From DATGSL01 sp964645585 (GTDB lineage Bacteria > Verrucomicrobiota > Verrucomicrobiia > Opitutales > T3Sed10-336), in the NCBI GenBank assembly GCA_964645585.1, contig CAZYAN010000008.1, positions 1 to 64,000 of the forward strand: 64,000 nt of DNA. The letters run 5' to 3'. Made by a program: the position numbers and the translations under genes. This document shows, piece by piece, positions 33,203 to 42,499 of this stretch (its first letter is position 1; every line of letters starts with the position of its first letter). The notes beneath the pieces were generated by a model, which did not search any database, was not told where the DNA came from, and saw only the letters and a list, made by a program, of their open reading frames with translations.

Positions 33203-35698
33203 TTGATCGCGAAGCTCGAGTCGTACTTTCGCCGGATGCGGCGCCGGATCAGCCGGAACGAATTGTCGTCGAAGCTGCTGGGCTTGAGTTCGGAGCAGGG
33301 CACGGCGACCGATCCCGGGCTGCTGATGATTCAGATCGACGGTCTCTCGCGCAGACAATTGGAACGGGCAATGGCGGCACGGAAGATGCCGTTCCTTCGC
33401 GCCTTGATCAAGCGCGACAAATATCGGCTGCACACGCATTACTCGGGGCTGCCGTCCAGCACGCCGGCGGTGCAGGCGGAGCTCTTTTACGGGGTGAAAT
33501 CGGCCGTGCCGGCATTCAGCTATTATGATCGGGAGCGCGCTGAAGTCGTGCGAATGTACGTGCAGGAGGCCGGAGTGCGGCTTGAAGAGGAGCTGCAAGA
33601 GCAAGGCGAACCGCTTCTGAAAGGCGGGAGTTCCTATTCGAACATCTATACGGGCGGGGCGGCGGAAAGTCATTTCTGCACCCCTGACCTCGGATGGGGC
33701 CCGGCGAAAACGTCGACCCGCTGGCGAACCTTGGCGGTGATCGCGCTGAACGCCTTTGGCCTCGTGCGGATGCTCGGTCTGCTGGTGGTGGAGTTCTTTC
33801 TGGCGTGGGTCGATTTCTTTCGCGGGATTGCGCAGGGAGAAAGCTTGTGGAAGGAACTGAAATTCATTCCGGCGCGGGTCGGTGTCAGCATCATGCTCCG
33901 CGAGTTTATCGTGGCCGGGGCATCAATCGATCTGGCGCGCGGGTTGCCGGTCGTTCATTTGAATTTTCTCGGGTATGACGAGCAGGCGCATCGCCGAGGC
34001 CCGCGGTCCGCGTTCGCCCACTGGACGCTGCTCGGCATCGACGGGGCGATTCGGCGCCTGTACAGTGCCGCCGCCCGTTCGCACTCGCGGGATTACGCGG
34101 TGTGGATTTATTCGGATCACGGTCAGGAGGAGACGCGCGGGTTTGAGCGCGAAATGGGGCGGCCGCTGCGCGAAGTGATGGAAGAGGTTTTCGAGCAGCC
34201 GCCTTCGTGGGTGTGGTCGCGGCAGTCGGAGGAGCGAGGCCTGCAGGAGGCGCGGGCGCATTGGTCGGATTTGCGAAGGTCGCGCCGGCGGCCGGCGAGT
34301 GAGGACCGGCTGCCGCATGTGCCGCCGACCGAATCGATTGTGATCACCTCGATGGGGCCGATCGGTCACGTGTATGACCTGTCGGGCGAGAGCGCGGGAA
34401 GCCGGCGGCGGTACGCGGAAGAGATGGTCGCCCGGGGGATTCCCTTGGTGCTGTATCGGAATGACGCCGGGGAGGTGGAAGCGGTTTCAGCGGAAGGCCT
34501 CTTTTCCCTGCCGCGCGACGGTGCCGCGCTCTTCGGTCCCTCTCACCCGGCGCTGGCGGACGTCGCACACGATCTCGCGGAGGTCGTTCGTCACCGGCAC
34601 GCGGGTGACTTTGTTATCTCTGGCTGGAGGCGCGCGCGGCGGATGATCAGCTTTCCGGATGAAAACGGCGCTCACGCCGGGCCGGGCCGCGCCGAGGTGA
34701 TCGGTTTTCTTCTGTTGCCAGCCGGGACGCAGATTCAATCGAGCACGCGATCTGGCGTGTATCGTCCGACAGACCTGCGTGAGGCGGCTTTGCATCATTT
34801 GAAGCGGAAGCCATTTGCCCCGATGATCTACCTGCCGGCCGAGCCGCGGCCATCGCGGCTGTTGCGGGTAATGACCTACAACGTCCATGGCTGCGTCGGG
34901 GTCGATGCGAAACTTTCACCCGCGCGGATTGCGCGGGTGATCGCGCGTCATCAGCCGGACGTTGTTGCGCTTCAGGAAATCGATGTTGGCCGTGCCCGCA
35001 GCGGGTCGGTCGACCAGGCTCAAATCATCGCCGATCTGTTGCGAATGAAGTTTCATTTTTATCCGGCTTTTGAAATCGGCGACGAAAAATACGGGCTGGC
35101 GGTATTAAGTCACTTCCCGATGCGTGTAGTGAAATCCGGCAAGCTTCCCGGTTTGCCCGAACTTCCCGGCCTGGAACCCAGGGGGGCGCAGTGGCTGGAG
35201 ATGGAGTGCGACGGACATGGTGTCCAGATTGTGAATACGCATTTTGGTCTGCGGACGCGAGAACGGCGGCAGCAAGTGGCGGCGATTTTGGGCGAAAAGT
35301 GGCTGGGGCAGCTTGGGGAGGATGATCCCTTGATCATTTGCGGCGACCTGAATGCTTTACCGTCGTCGTTTGTGCATCGGGAGATTTGCACGCGGTTTCG
35401 CGATGTCCAGACGATCGTGGCGGAGCACCGGCCGATGCGGACCTTGTACGGGCGCTATCCTCTCGGCCGCATTGATCACATCTTTATCTCTTCGCACTTT
35501 GAGGCGCACCGGGTCGAGGTGCCGCGGACGACGTTGACACGCGTCGCCTCGGACCATTTGCCGCTGTTCACGGAATTGAAGATCCGGCCGTCGCACGCGC
35601 CGCGAGCAACGCCAGCGGGAGGCACGCTGGATGATCGCCTGACAAACCGGGGCGGTGACCGGAACCGAAACGCGCGTTCGAGGCATCCCTCGGCATGA
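33203..35698 (+). CDS. Fusion of alkaline-phosphatase-superfamily phosphodiesterase and EEP-family hydrolase
   Basis: An 831-residue two-enzyme protein. Residues 38-310 look like a type I phosphodiesterase/nucleotide pyrophosphatase: Asp46 (MIQIDG), nucleophile candidate Thr87 (PSSTPAV), Asp259/His263 (GYDEQAHR) and Asp305/His306 (YSDHGQEE), with a hydrophobic pair of helices inserted at about 175-205. Residues 555-795 are an endonuclease/exonuclease/phosphatase domain with all hallmarks: Asn560 (TYNVHG), Glu592 (LQEID), His680 (VNTHF), Asp715/Asn717 (CGDLNALP), Asp758-His759 (RIDHIF) and Asp784-His785 (SDHLPL). Start is TTG 33203, supported by AGGAGGG at 33188-33194; the nearby ATG 33195 stops after three codons. 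Likely substrates are phosphodiesters such as phospholipid headgroups; not determinable. Confidence 0.82.
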   Translation: MIAKLESYFRRMRRRISRNELSSKLLGLSSEQGTATDPGLLMIQIDGLSRRQLERAMAARKMPFLRALIKRDKYRLHTHYSGLPSSTPAVQAELFYGVKSAVPAFSYYDRERAEVVRMYVQEAGVRLEEELQEQGEPLLKGGSSYSNIYTGGAAESHFCTPDLGWGPAKTSTRWRTLAVIALNAFGLVRMLGLLVVEFFLAWVDFFRGIAQGESLWKELKFIPARVGVSIMLREFIVAGASIDLARGLPVVHLNFLGYDEQAHRRGPRSAFAHWTLLGIDGAIRRLYSAAARSHSRDYAVWIYSDHGQEETRGFEREMGRPLREVMEEVFEQPPSWVWSRQSEERGLQEARAHWSDLRRSRRRPASEDRLPHVPPTESIVITSMGPIGHVYDLSGESAGSRRRYAEEMVARGIPLVLYRNDAGEVEAVSAEGLFSLPRDGAALFGPSHPALADVAHDLAEVVRHRHAGDFVISGWRRARRMISFPDENGAHAGPGRAEVIGFLLLPAGTQIQSSTRSGVYRPTDLREAALHHLKRKPFAPMIYLPAEPRPSRLLRVMTYNVHGCVGVDAKLSPARIARVIARHQPDVVALQEIDVGRARSGSVDQAQIIADLLRMKFHFYPAFEIGDEKYGLAVLSHFPMRVVKSGKLPGLPELPGLEPRGAQWLEMECDGHGVQIVNTHFGLRTRERRQQVAAILGEKWLGQLGEDDPLIICGDLNALPSSFVHREICTRFRDVQTIVAEHRPMRTLYGRYPLGRIDHIFISSHFEAHRVEVPRTTLTRVASDHLPLFTELKIRPSHAPRATPAGGTLDDRLTNRGGDRNRNARSRHPSA

Positions 35699-35823
35699 TT
35701 GCGTCAACGCGCGGCACTTTTCCTTCCGCCTTTTTCCCGCTTCTCTCGACGCTTCCGGCTTTTGCCATTGATCCTCGCTGCCAAAGAAAATTTTGTGGGA
35801 GCGTCCTATCGACACACACACAC

Positions 35824-36945
35824 ATGAATTTTTTCCCGGTTCTTCTGGCCAGTCTCCAAACCATGGGAATGGTTTGGGCGTGGGTCATCTTTATCGTTTT
35901 CGTGATTGCGATGCTCGCGCTCGACCTGGGGGTTTTCCACCGAAGGTCCCATGTGGTTGGATTTAAGGAAGCGATCGGATGGTCGACGGTGTGGATCACC
36001 CTCGGGTTGACGTTTTCACTGCTGGTTTATTTCGCGTACGAAGGGCACTGGTTCGACCTTGGGCATTCGACCGATGCCGTCGACAAAATGGTGAACAACG
36101 GGAGGCTCGCCGCGACGAAATATCTGACCGCCTACGTCGTCGAGAAATCGCTGAGCGTGGACAATATCTTCGTCATCGCAATGATTTTTACCTCGCTTTC
36201 CGTGCCCGCACGCTACCAGCACCGTGTTCTGTTTTGGGGGATTCTGGGAGCGCTTTTTATGCGTGGAGGGATGATCGGAATGGGCGCTGTGCTTGTTCAT
36301 ACCTTCCACTGGATTCTTTACGTCTTCGGCATTTTTCTGATGTTCACCGGCCTCAAAATGCTCTTCACGGAGGAGAAAGAGGAGGATTTGCACGAAAACA
36401 TTTTTCTCCGCTGGATGCGCCGTGTATTTCCAGTAACCGGCGATTTTCACGGCCAGCATTTTTGGGTGCGAGCCGGCGGCGCTTGGTCTCGTGAAGCGGC
36501 CGAACCGGGAATGGCGGCAAAACCGGATTCAGTCGTTGAGGCCGCGCCTCCAGGCAAGTGGCTGATGACGCCGCTGGCCGCCGCACTGATTCTGGTCGAA
36601 GTCACCGATCTGATTTTCGCGGTCGACTCGATTCCTGCTGTGTTCGCGATCACCGCCGATCCGTTTCTCGTGTTTACCAGCAACGTTTTCGCGATTCTCG
36701 GATTGCGCTCGCTTTACTTTGCTCTGGCCGGGCTAATTACGAAATTCCGGTATTTGAAGCCGGCTCTTTCCCTCATTTTGATCGTTGTTGGCGTGAAAAT
36801 GCTGGCAGCTGACTGGCTTCGAAAATGGCTGGGCGACGCATTCAACATCACCGTTCTCGCGGTCATTCTGGCGATTCTGTTCACTGGCATCCTGACCTCG
36901 GTAATCGTCGGACGAAAAATCGATCCGTTTGCCTCGTCCGATTAA
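35824..36945 (+). CDS. TerC/Alx-family integral membrane protein
   Basis: A polytopic membrane protein with about eight hydrophobic helices. The acidic intramembrane motifs of TerC/Alx are present: KSLSVDNIFV (about residue 112) and EVTDLIFAVDSIPAV (about 257). Members export Mn2+ or help metal loading of exported proteins, or confer tellurite resistance. A cytoplasmic loop with Glu-rich EEKEEDLHENIF and a Pro/Ala stretch separates the two halves. ATG 35824 starts right after a CA-dinucleotide run and at the family start; the frame is open 43 codons further upstream without similarity. I saw no yybP-ykoY riboswitch in the 125 bp in front. 373 residues, typical. Confidence 0.92.
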   Translation: MNFFPVLLASLQTMGMVWAWVIFIVFVIAMLALDLGVFHRRSHVVGFKEAIGWSTVWITLGLTFSLLVYFAYEGHWFDLGHSTDAVDKMVNNGRLAATKYLTAYVVEKSLSVDNIFVIAMIFTSLSVPARYQHRVLFWGILGALFMRGGMIGMGAVLVHTFHWILYVFGIFLMFTGLKMLFTEEKEEDLHENIFLRWMRRVFPVTGDFHGQHFWVRAGGAWSREAAEPGMAAKPDSVVEAAPPGKWLMTPLAAALILVEVTDLIFAVDSIPAVFAITADPFLVFTSNVFAILGLRSLYFALAGLITKFRYLKPALSLILIVVGVKMLAADWLRKWLGDAFNITVLAVILAILFTGILTSVIVGRKIDPFASSD

Positions 36946-36955
36946 GAACAACTGC

Positions 36956-38290
36956 TCATCGGGCGGCGGCGCGCGATTGACGGACTTTTTCGCGGTATTT
37001 TTCGTAGAGCTGGCGCTGGACATCCATCATATCGATTTTCCGGCCTTGGATGTAGGCCTGCTCGATTTGCGTGGCGTATTCGAGGGGGTTGCCATCGGCG
37101 ATCAAGAGAGTGGCATCCTTCCCAGGCTCCAGAGAGCCGACGCGGTCGGCAAAGCCGAGAATTTGGGCTGGGTAGAGCGTGACGGCTCGGAGGGCTTCTT
37201 CCTCGGGCAGACCGAAAGCGACCGCCGCGCCAGCTTCGTACGGCAAGCGGTTGGTGTTCGCGGCGCTCGCGGTGCCGGCGATCGCGAACCGCACGCCGGC
37301 GGCGTGGAGTTTTGCCGGCAGGGAGTAGGCGGAATCATAAGCCTCCCAGTTCCTGGAGGGCGAGGTGAGCACCTCGGTCACGATCACGGGAATGTTTTTG
37401 CGCGAAAGGTGTTTGCTGACAAAGTGCGCATCGCGTCCGCCGAGAAGGATGAGGCGCACGTTCTCTTCTTCGGCCCAGGCGACAGCGTCCTGGATCTGTC
37501 GAAGCTCATCCGCGGCGATGACGACCGGCACATCGCCGTCGAGCACGGGGATCATCGCCTCCCAGCGGGAATCGCTGTCATGACGCGGCGTGCCGCGGTC
37601 GTTTGTCATCGCCCGCCGGACGGTCCGATAGGCGCGGGCATCCGCGAAAGCATCCCGCAACTCGCGGATCCCCTTTTCATAATCGGTTTCCTTGCTCGGC
37701 GACGGCCAGGTGATGTGCAAACCCGTCGAAGGACGAATCAGCATCGAATCGCGGGTCCAGCCGTCGAGCATCATGGCGGCCGAAAGTCCTGAAATGAGGC
37801 CGCCGTCGGGGGTCGACACCGTCACCAGAACGCCGTTGGAGCGCGCCGTTCCGATGTGGCGGCTTTCCGGATGAAAAGCGGATTCGGCCCGGACGTTTGG
37901 GGTGATCTTTCCGTATTCGTCGAGATCCTGTGTTTGGGAAAAAGCGCCGATCTCGTACAGGCCGATCTCACCGTTGGCGTCGATGAGTCCCGGGTAGATC
38001 TGTTTGCCGGCGACGTTCACTTCAACCGTGCCCGCGGGCAGGTCCAACTCGGTGCCAATGGCTGTGATGACTCCGTTTTCAAAGAGAATGGTTCCTCCCT
38101 CGATCACACCGTTCGTGATGGTGTGAATGGTCCCGCCGATCAGGCCGACCGGTTCGCTTTGGGCGGGGGCTGGCACCTGTCCGGAAAGCGGGGCCGCGGC
38201 AACCGCTCCGGCGATTCCTGCCGCGAGCAAAAGCGACAGCGAAATTCGAAAAGGGGTAGGCGGATTTGGATTTCGGCGGGCGGACATCAT
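36956..38290 (-). CDS. Exported amidohydrolase-like protein lacking the HxH metal motif
   Basis: A 444-residue protein with a signal peptide (LSLLLAAGIAGAVAAAPL). It keeps the amidohydrolase frame: GGTIHTITNG and YPGLIDANGEIG at the start of the barrel and RVGSLEPGKDATLLI near the end. The HxH metal pair expected in the segment LIDAHxHxG is replaced by LIDANGEIG, and no clear metal set is seen, so it may be catalytically inactive or use a different chemistry. Its start overlaps the upstream gene stop by one base (TAATG), a sign of coupled translation with the active-looking 997-residue partner. Confidence 0.85.
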   Translation of the reverse strand: MMSARRNPNPPTPFRISLSLLLAAGIAGAVAAAPLSGQVPAPAQSEPVGLIGGTIHTITNGVIEGGTILFENGVITAIGTELDLPAGTVEVNVAGKQIYPGLIDANGEIGLYEIGAFSQTQDLDEYGKITPNVRAESAFHPESRHIGTARSNGVLVTVSTPDGGLISGLSAAMMLDGWTRDSMLIRPSTGLHITWPSPSKETDYEKGIRELRDAFADARAYRTVRRAMTNDRGTPRHDSDSRWEAMIPVLDGDVPVVIAADELRQIQDAVAWAEEENVRLILLGGRDAHFVSKHLSRKNIPVIVTEVLTSPSRNWEAYDSAYSLPAKLHAAGVRFAIAGTASAANTNRLPYEAGAAVAFGLPEEEALRAVTLYPAQILGFADRVGSLEPGKDATLLIADGNPLEYATQIEQAYIQGRKIDMMDVQRQLYEKYREKVRQSRAAAR

Positions 38291-41283
38291 TAATTTTCCA
38301 AGAAATAGTTAATCAGCTGCGAGCGCTCCTGTTCGACCGATTCCCGAAGCTTCCTGTCTTCTTCGATGTCGAAATACCTCCGTCCGTCGATCCAGGTTTG
38401 CTCGGCGCGGGTGGCTGATGAAAGAGGGTGACCGCTCCAGAGCACGAAGTCCGCGTCCTTCCCGGGTTCGAGCGAGCCGACGTACTCGTCGACCCCGAGC
38501 AGGCGCGCGGTATTGATGGTGACGAGTGCGAGCGCGTCTTCCTCGGCCATGCCGGCGCGGACCATCTTGGCCGCTTCCCAATTCATGCGCGACGCGATCT
38601 GCGAGTTGTCGGAGTGCAGCGAGGTGAGCACGCCGGCTTCGGTGAGGAGGCGGGCGTTCCTGGTGGTCGCATCGTACGCCTCGATTTTGAAGGAGGACCA
38701 GTCGGACCATACGATCGCGCCGGCGCCGTGTTCCGCTAATTCGGGTGCCACCTTGTAGGCTTCGACGCCATGGTGAAAGGCCTTGATCCGGAGGTTGAAG
38801 GATTCCGCCAGGCGCAAAAGCATCAGGATCTCGTCTTGGCGGTAGCTGTGGCTGTGGACGAAAATTTCTCCCTCCAAAATATCCACCAGCGCTTCGAGTC
38901 GAAGATCGCGGCGGGGCGGAATGCCTTCCCTGTTTTCCTCCCATTCGCGCCACTTTGCTTGGTAATCCCGCGCCGCCCGGAAATGATCGGCGATGATTTG
39001 CTCAACCCCCATTCGTGTGTTCGGGTAGCGGGTGGTGCGCCGTTTGGGATTTTCGCCGAGGGCAAATTTCACGGTGCGCGGGGCGCGTGTGAATTTGAGC
39101 TCGTCGACCGGCGCGCCCCATCGGAGTTTGATGTGCTGGTTTTGTCCGCCGATTGGATTGGCTGACCCGTGCATGACGTGGGCGGTTGTGAGACCGCCGG
39201 CCAGCTGCCTGTACATCCAGATATTGGTGCTGTCCAGGACGTCTCCGATTCTGACCTCCGGCACAATCGCGCTGCCGACTTCGTTGACTCCGCCGGTGAT
39301 GCCCGCGTGCAAATGCGCGTCGATCAAGCCTGGCGTCACATGCCGCCCTTCCGCATCGATGATTTTCACAGCTCCCGACGGAACGGCAAGGCCCCGGCCG
39401 ACGGCCGCGATCTTCCCGCGCGAAATCAGCAAGTCGCCTCCTTCGAGAATACCTTCGGGCCCCATCGTCCAAACGGTCGCGTTGCGCACCAAGACATGCT
39501 CCGGCTGTTCGGGCACAGCTTCCCGTCCGTATTCCATGGCCGGCCGGATGTCGGCCAGTTTGATTTCAGCCGGATCTTCGGTTTCCTCCTTCTTCTTGTT
39601 CTCGTCTTTTGCGGAAGCCGGCTCCTCTTTTCCGTCCTTTTTTTCTTTTTGTTCCGCCTTGGATGAATCGACGCGTGTACCCGTCCATTCGATACGTCCC
39701 CCGCCGGGAAGTTCGGCCCAGCCATTCATCTCGCCGGCCGAGGTGACGGCTGAAAGACGGACCGCACCAGTCAAACCGATTTTGTTGCCGGAGAAATCGG
39801 CTCGCAAACGCCCGGGCGCCGCACGGAAGCTGATCGGATCGAGGTCGATCTTGTTTTCGCCGACCAGGATGGTTCCCGACAGTTTGTCCGGCCGTCCCGC
39901 AATGCGGAGGATGGTTTTCATTTTTGCGCCGGGATAGGCCAGCTCCCATTCCCCGCGGGGATCGATGACCGGGTCATCGTTGACGCGATAGCGTTTGCCA
40001 TCGACCCAGACGTCGAGAATCTTGCCCTTTGATTCAAACAAGTCCTGGTCCGCGACGACGAAGTTGGCGGCTTTACCCGGTTCAATCGTACCGTGCGTGT
40101 TTTCGAGGCCGAGGAGCCCCGCCGGGTTTGTGGTGATCGCCGCCAGAGCGATGTCGGGGTCAAGCCCCCGGGAGACCGCGCGGCGCATGTTTGGCCAAAA
40201 ATCTCTCAGGCGCTTGATGCCGTCGGCGGTCAATGAAAACTCGATGTCCGCCGCGGCCAGGCGCGCGGGATTTTCGGGCGCGAGGTACGCGTGGCGCAGT
40301 TCTTCGAGCGTGCGGTTCAAAGCATCTTCCGGGGTCTTGACTTCGGGCTTGTCGGGGAACGCCAGCGGAATGATCAGCGGGATCTTTCTCCGCGACAGCA
40401 CTTCGAGGATCCGGTACTCGTGACCGCTGCCGCGGATCCAGGGTGTGACGGGGAATTCATCGGCAATGCGCAGCGCCCGCAAAAGTTCGTCGTCGTCTCG
40501 CGCTTCGAAGAGGAGCGGCTGGTCGCCTCGCGCGGCGGCGGCAAGAGCGGCGAGTGCTCCGTTCATTTCCGGTCGCTCCAGCCCTGCCGGATCCTTTTGG
40601 AAGGCGGCGTGCGCCCGTTTGTGCCAGTCGGCATCGTAGAGTGTCTGGCGAATCAATGCGACCCCGCCCATGGCTGAGGTTGGGTAACCCGATCCGGCCG
40701 CTGTGCTTCGGGTGAGCGAAACGGATTGGGCGACGCCGCTCCGCAAAATCCTGTCTCGCGTCGCTTCGTCGCTCAAACTGACGGCGGCCGCGTTTCCGCG
40801 GAAAATCCCGAGAGAAGGAACCGTCAGTGCGGCGGTGAACCCCTGCTCCCGAAGCGCCTCGCTTCCGTCCTTTTCCGGATCGTATTCGACGGCCGCGTCG
40901 AGCATCGCACGGACCTGCGGATTCCAGGCGACTGGACCCCGGTCGAGCTTCTCGCGAGGATTTTGCTGGCCGACGCGGGAATGAGCATCGATGAATCCGG
41001 GATAGATCGTTTTGCCCTCGAGATCCCAGAGCCGGGCATCGGCCGGAGGCGCGACATCCTCACCCGCGGCTTCGATGATGCCGTTTCGGATTACCAAAGT
41101 CCCGGTCTCGACGACTTTTCCCGGCGCGACGACGATCCTCGCACCGGTGAACGCGTGGACGGCCGGAGTGTTGTCGCGGAGCCCCTCGACCGGTTCTGTT
41201 CGACCCGTAACGGTTGCGGGAGTCGCCAGGCAGAGCGCAAGGTTAGTGAGAACAAAAAGAGTAGAAGGAAGAAGCGCGCGCAC
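38290..41283 (-). CDS. Large exported tandem amidohydrolase
   Basis: A 997-residue exported protein made of two amidohydrolase-like halves joined by a beta-rich spacer and a low-complexity Glu/Lys region (about 550-580). The N-terminal half has IYPGFIDAHSRVG and lacks the second His; the C-terminal half is intact, with VTPGLIDAHLHAG (HxH), EIFVHSHSYRQ, KAFHHGVEAYK (His) and LHSDNSQ (Asp), so one active site is expected. Signal peptide at the N-terminus (LLPSTLFVLTNLALCLA). The start is GTG 41283: a stop codon lies 15 bp upstream in frame and no ATG exists. Similar double proteins occur in Bacteroidota and Acidobacteriota; substrates are not known, cyclic amides or dipeptides are typical of the superfamily. 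Confidence 0.87.
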   Translation of the reverse strand: MRALLPSTLFVLTNLALCLATPATVTGRTEPVEGLRDNTPAVHAFTGARIVVAPGKVVETGTLVIRNGIIEAAGEDVAPPADARLWDLEGKTIYPGFIDAHSRVGQQNPREKLDRGPVAWNPQVRAMLDAAVEYDPEKDGSEALREQGFTAALTVPSLGIFRGNAAAVSLSDEATRDRILRSGVAQSVSLTRSTAAGSGYPTSAMGGVALIRQTLYDADWHKRAHAAFQKDPAGLERPEMNGALAALAAAARGDQPLLFEARDDDELLRALRIADEFPVTPWIRGSGHEYRILEVLSRRKIPLIIPLAFPDKPEVKTPEDALNRTLEELRHAYLAPENPARLAAADIEFSLTADGIKRLRDFWPNMRRAVSRGLDPDIALAAITTNPAGLLGLENTHGTIEPGKAANFVVADQDLFESKGKILDVWVDGKRYRVNDDPVIDPRGEWELAYPGAKMKTILRIAGRPDKLSGTILVGENKIDLDPISFRAAPGRLRADFSGNKIGLTGAVRLSAVTSAGEMNGWAELPGGGRIEWTGTRVDSSKAEQKEKKDGKEEPASAKDENKKKEETEDPAEIKLADIRPAMEYGREAVPEQPEHVLVRNATVWTMGPEGILEGGDLLISRGKIAAVGRGLAVPSGAVKIIDAEGRHVTPGLIDAHLHAGITGGVNEVGSAIVPEVRIGDVLDSTNIWMYRQLAGGLTTAHVMHGSANPIGGQNQHIKLRWGAPVDELKFTRAPRTVKFALGENPKRRTTRYPNTRMGVEQIIADHFRAARDYQAKWREWEENREGIPPRRDLRLEALVDILEGEIFVHSHSYRQDEILMLLRLAESFNLRIKAFHHGVEAYKVAPELAEHGAGAIVWSDWSSFKIEAYDATTRNARLLTEAGVLTSLHSDNSQIASRMNWEAAKMVRAGMAEEDALALVTINTARLLGVDEYVGSLEPGKDADFVLWSGHPLSSATRAEQTWIDGRRYFDIEEDRKLRESVEQERSQLINYFLEN

Positions 41284-41435
41284 GTTGCATAATGGCTAGA
41301 GAACGGGTCATTTCGGAGCAAGACAAAACCCCCAAGTTGAGTGGGCCGGCACTACTATATGGCTGGCAAACAGGGTCTGTTGAGTGCGCCATTCGCGGGT
41401 TGCGCGGAGGCAGGGAATGCTGGCAGGATTTTTTT

Positions 41436-42422
41436 ATGACAGTCTCCATCACGGTTGGAATCGTTGGCTACGGGAATCTCGGCCGCGGCGCGGAACTCGC
41501 GCTTCGCCAGTGTCCGGACATGAAACTCGCCGGAATCTTCACGAGGCGCGACCCGGCTCGCGTCCAGCCTGCTCTCTCGGCGGATCGTGTTTACCAAATG
41601 GATACGCTAGCCGATTTTCAGGACAAGATCGACGTGCTTCTTCTCTGTGGCGGATCGAAAAGCGATCTTCCCGAGCAGGGACCGGAACTGGCGAAAATGT
41701 TCAGTATTGTTGACAGCTTTGATACCCACGCCCGCATACCGGAATACTTTGACGCGGTCGACCGCGCCGCGCGCAGCGGCGGCAGGACGGCGATCATTTC
41801 CGTTGGCTGGGATCCCGGCCTGTTTTCCATTAACCGCCTGTTGGGTGAGGCCATTCTTCCCGAAGGCACGACGCATACGTTCTGGGGTAAAGGGGTCAGC
41901 CAGGGACATTCCGATGCCGTTCGCCGTGTGCCGGGTGTGCGTGGCGCGGTGCAGTACACGATTCCGGTCGCGGAAGCGATTGAAGCGGTGCGGAGCGGTG
42001 CCCTACCGCGGCTGTCCACTCGGGAAAAACATCGGCGGGAATGTTACGTCGTCCTCAATCCAGGCGCTGATGCGGCTGAGGTGGAACAGGCGATCAAGAA
42101 AATGCCGGATTACTTCGCCGATTACGATACAACGGTTCATTTCATTTCCGAGGATGAGCTTCGGCGCGAGCATGGCGCGATGCCGCACGGCGGTTTCGTT
42201 ATCCGGAGCGGGCGCACGGGAGAGGGGAATCGCCAAACCGTCGAATACGCTCTCAAGCTCGACAGCAATCCGGAATTCACCGCCAGCGTGCTCGTGGCGT
42301 ATGCTCGCGCGGCGAGCCGGCTTCATCGCATGGGTGATTTCGGCGCGAAGACCGCTTTTGATATTGCTCCGGGATTGCTCTCGCCGAAATCCGCGGCTGA
42401 TCTGCGCCGGGAGTTGCTTTAG
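41436..42422 (+). CDS. ddh: meso-Diaminopimelate dehydrogenase
   Basis: Ddh aminates tetrahydrodipicolinate directly to meso-DAP with NADPH, the one-step branch of lysine and peptidoglycan synthesis. The sequence follows the Corynebacterium enzyme closely: VGIVGYGNLGRG (NADPH loop), FTRRDP, LLLCGGSKSDLPEQGP, SFDTHARIPEYF, ISVGWDPGLFSINRLL, HTFWGKGVSQGHSDAVRRVPG, AMPHGGFVI and TVEYALKLDSNPEFTAS. The 328-residue start at ATG 41436 agrees with the family. It is divergent from the amidohydrolase gene and ends directly in a 24-bp tandem repeat. Most Verrucomicrobiota are thought to use the DapL route, so this gene may be additional or transferred. Confidence 0.93.
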   Translation: MTVSITVGIVGYGNLGRGAELALRQCPDMKLAGIFTRRDPARVQPALSADRVYQMDTLADFQDKIDVLLLCGGSKSDLPEQGPELAKMFSIVDSFDTHARIPEYFDAVDRAARSGGRTAIISVGWDPGLFSINRLLGEAILPEGTTHTFWGKGVSQGHSDAVRRVPGVRGAVQYTIPVAEAIEAVRSGALPRLSTREKHRRECYVVLNPGADAAEVEQAIKKMPDYFADYDTTVHFISEDELRREHGAMPHGGFVIRSGRTGEGNRQTVEYALKLDSNPEFTASVLVAYARAASRLHRMGDFGAKTAFDIAPGLLSPKSAADLRRELL

Positions 42423-42499
42423 GTGGGAAGGAGGGAAGGTATGAAGGTGGGAAGGAGGGAAGGTATGAAGGTGGGAAGGAGGGAAGGTATGAAGGTGGG
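42421..42499. repeat. 24-bp tandem repeat of three octamers, cut by assembly gap
   Basis: The unit is AGGTGGGA, AGGAGGGA, AGGTATGA (3 x 8 bp); it occurs 3.3 times, perfectly, beginning on the ddh stop codon and running into the 100-N gap. The unit shares the GGTGGGAA core of the array at 18509. Confidence 0.95.

Noticed and set aside
35699..35823. yybP-ykoY manganese riboswitch before the TerC/Alx gene
   Set aside because: None of the conserved core segments could be found in the 125-bp leader.
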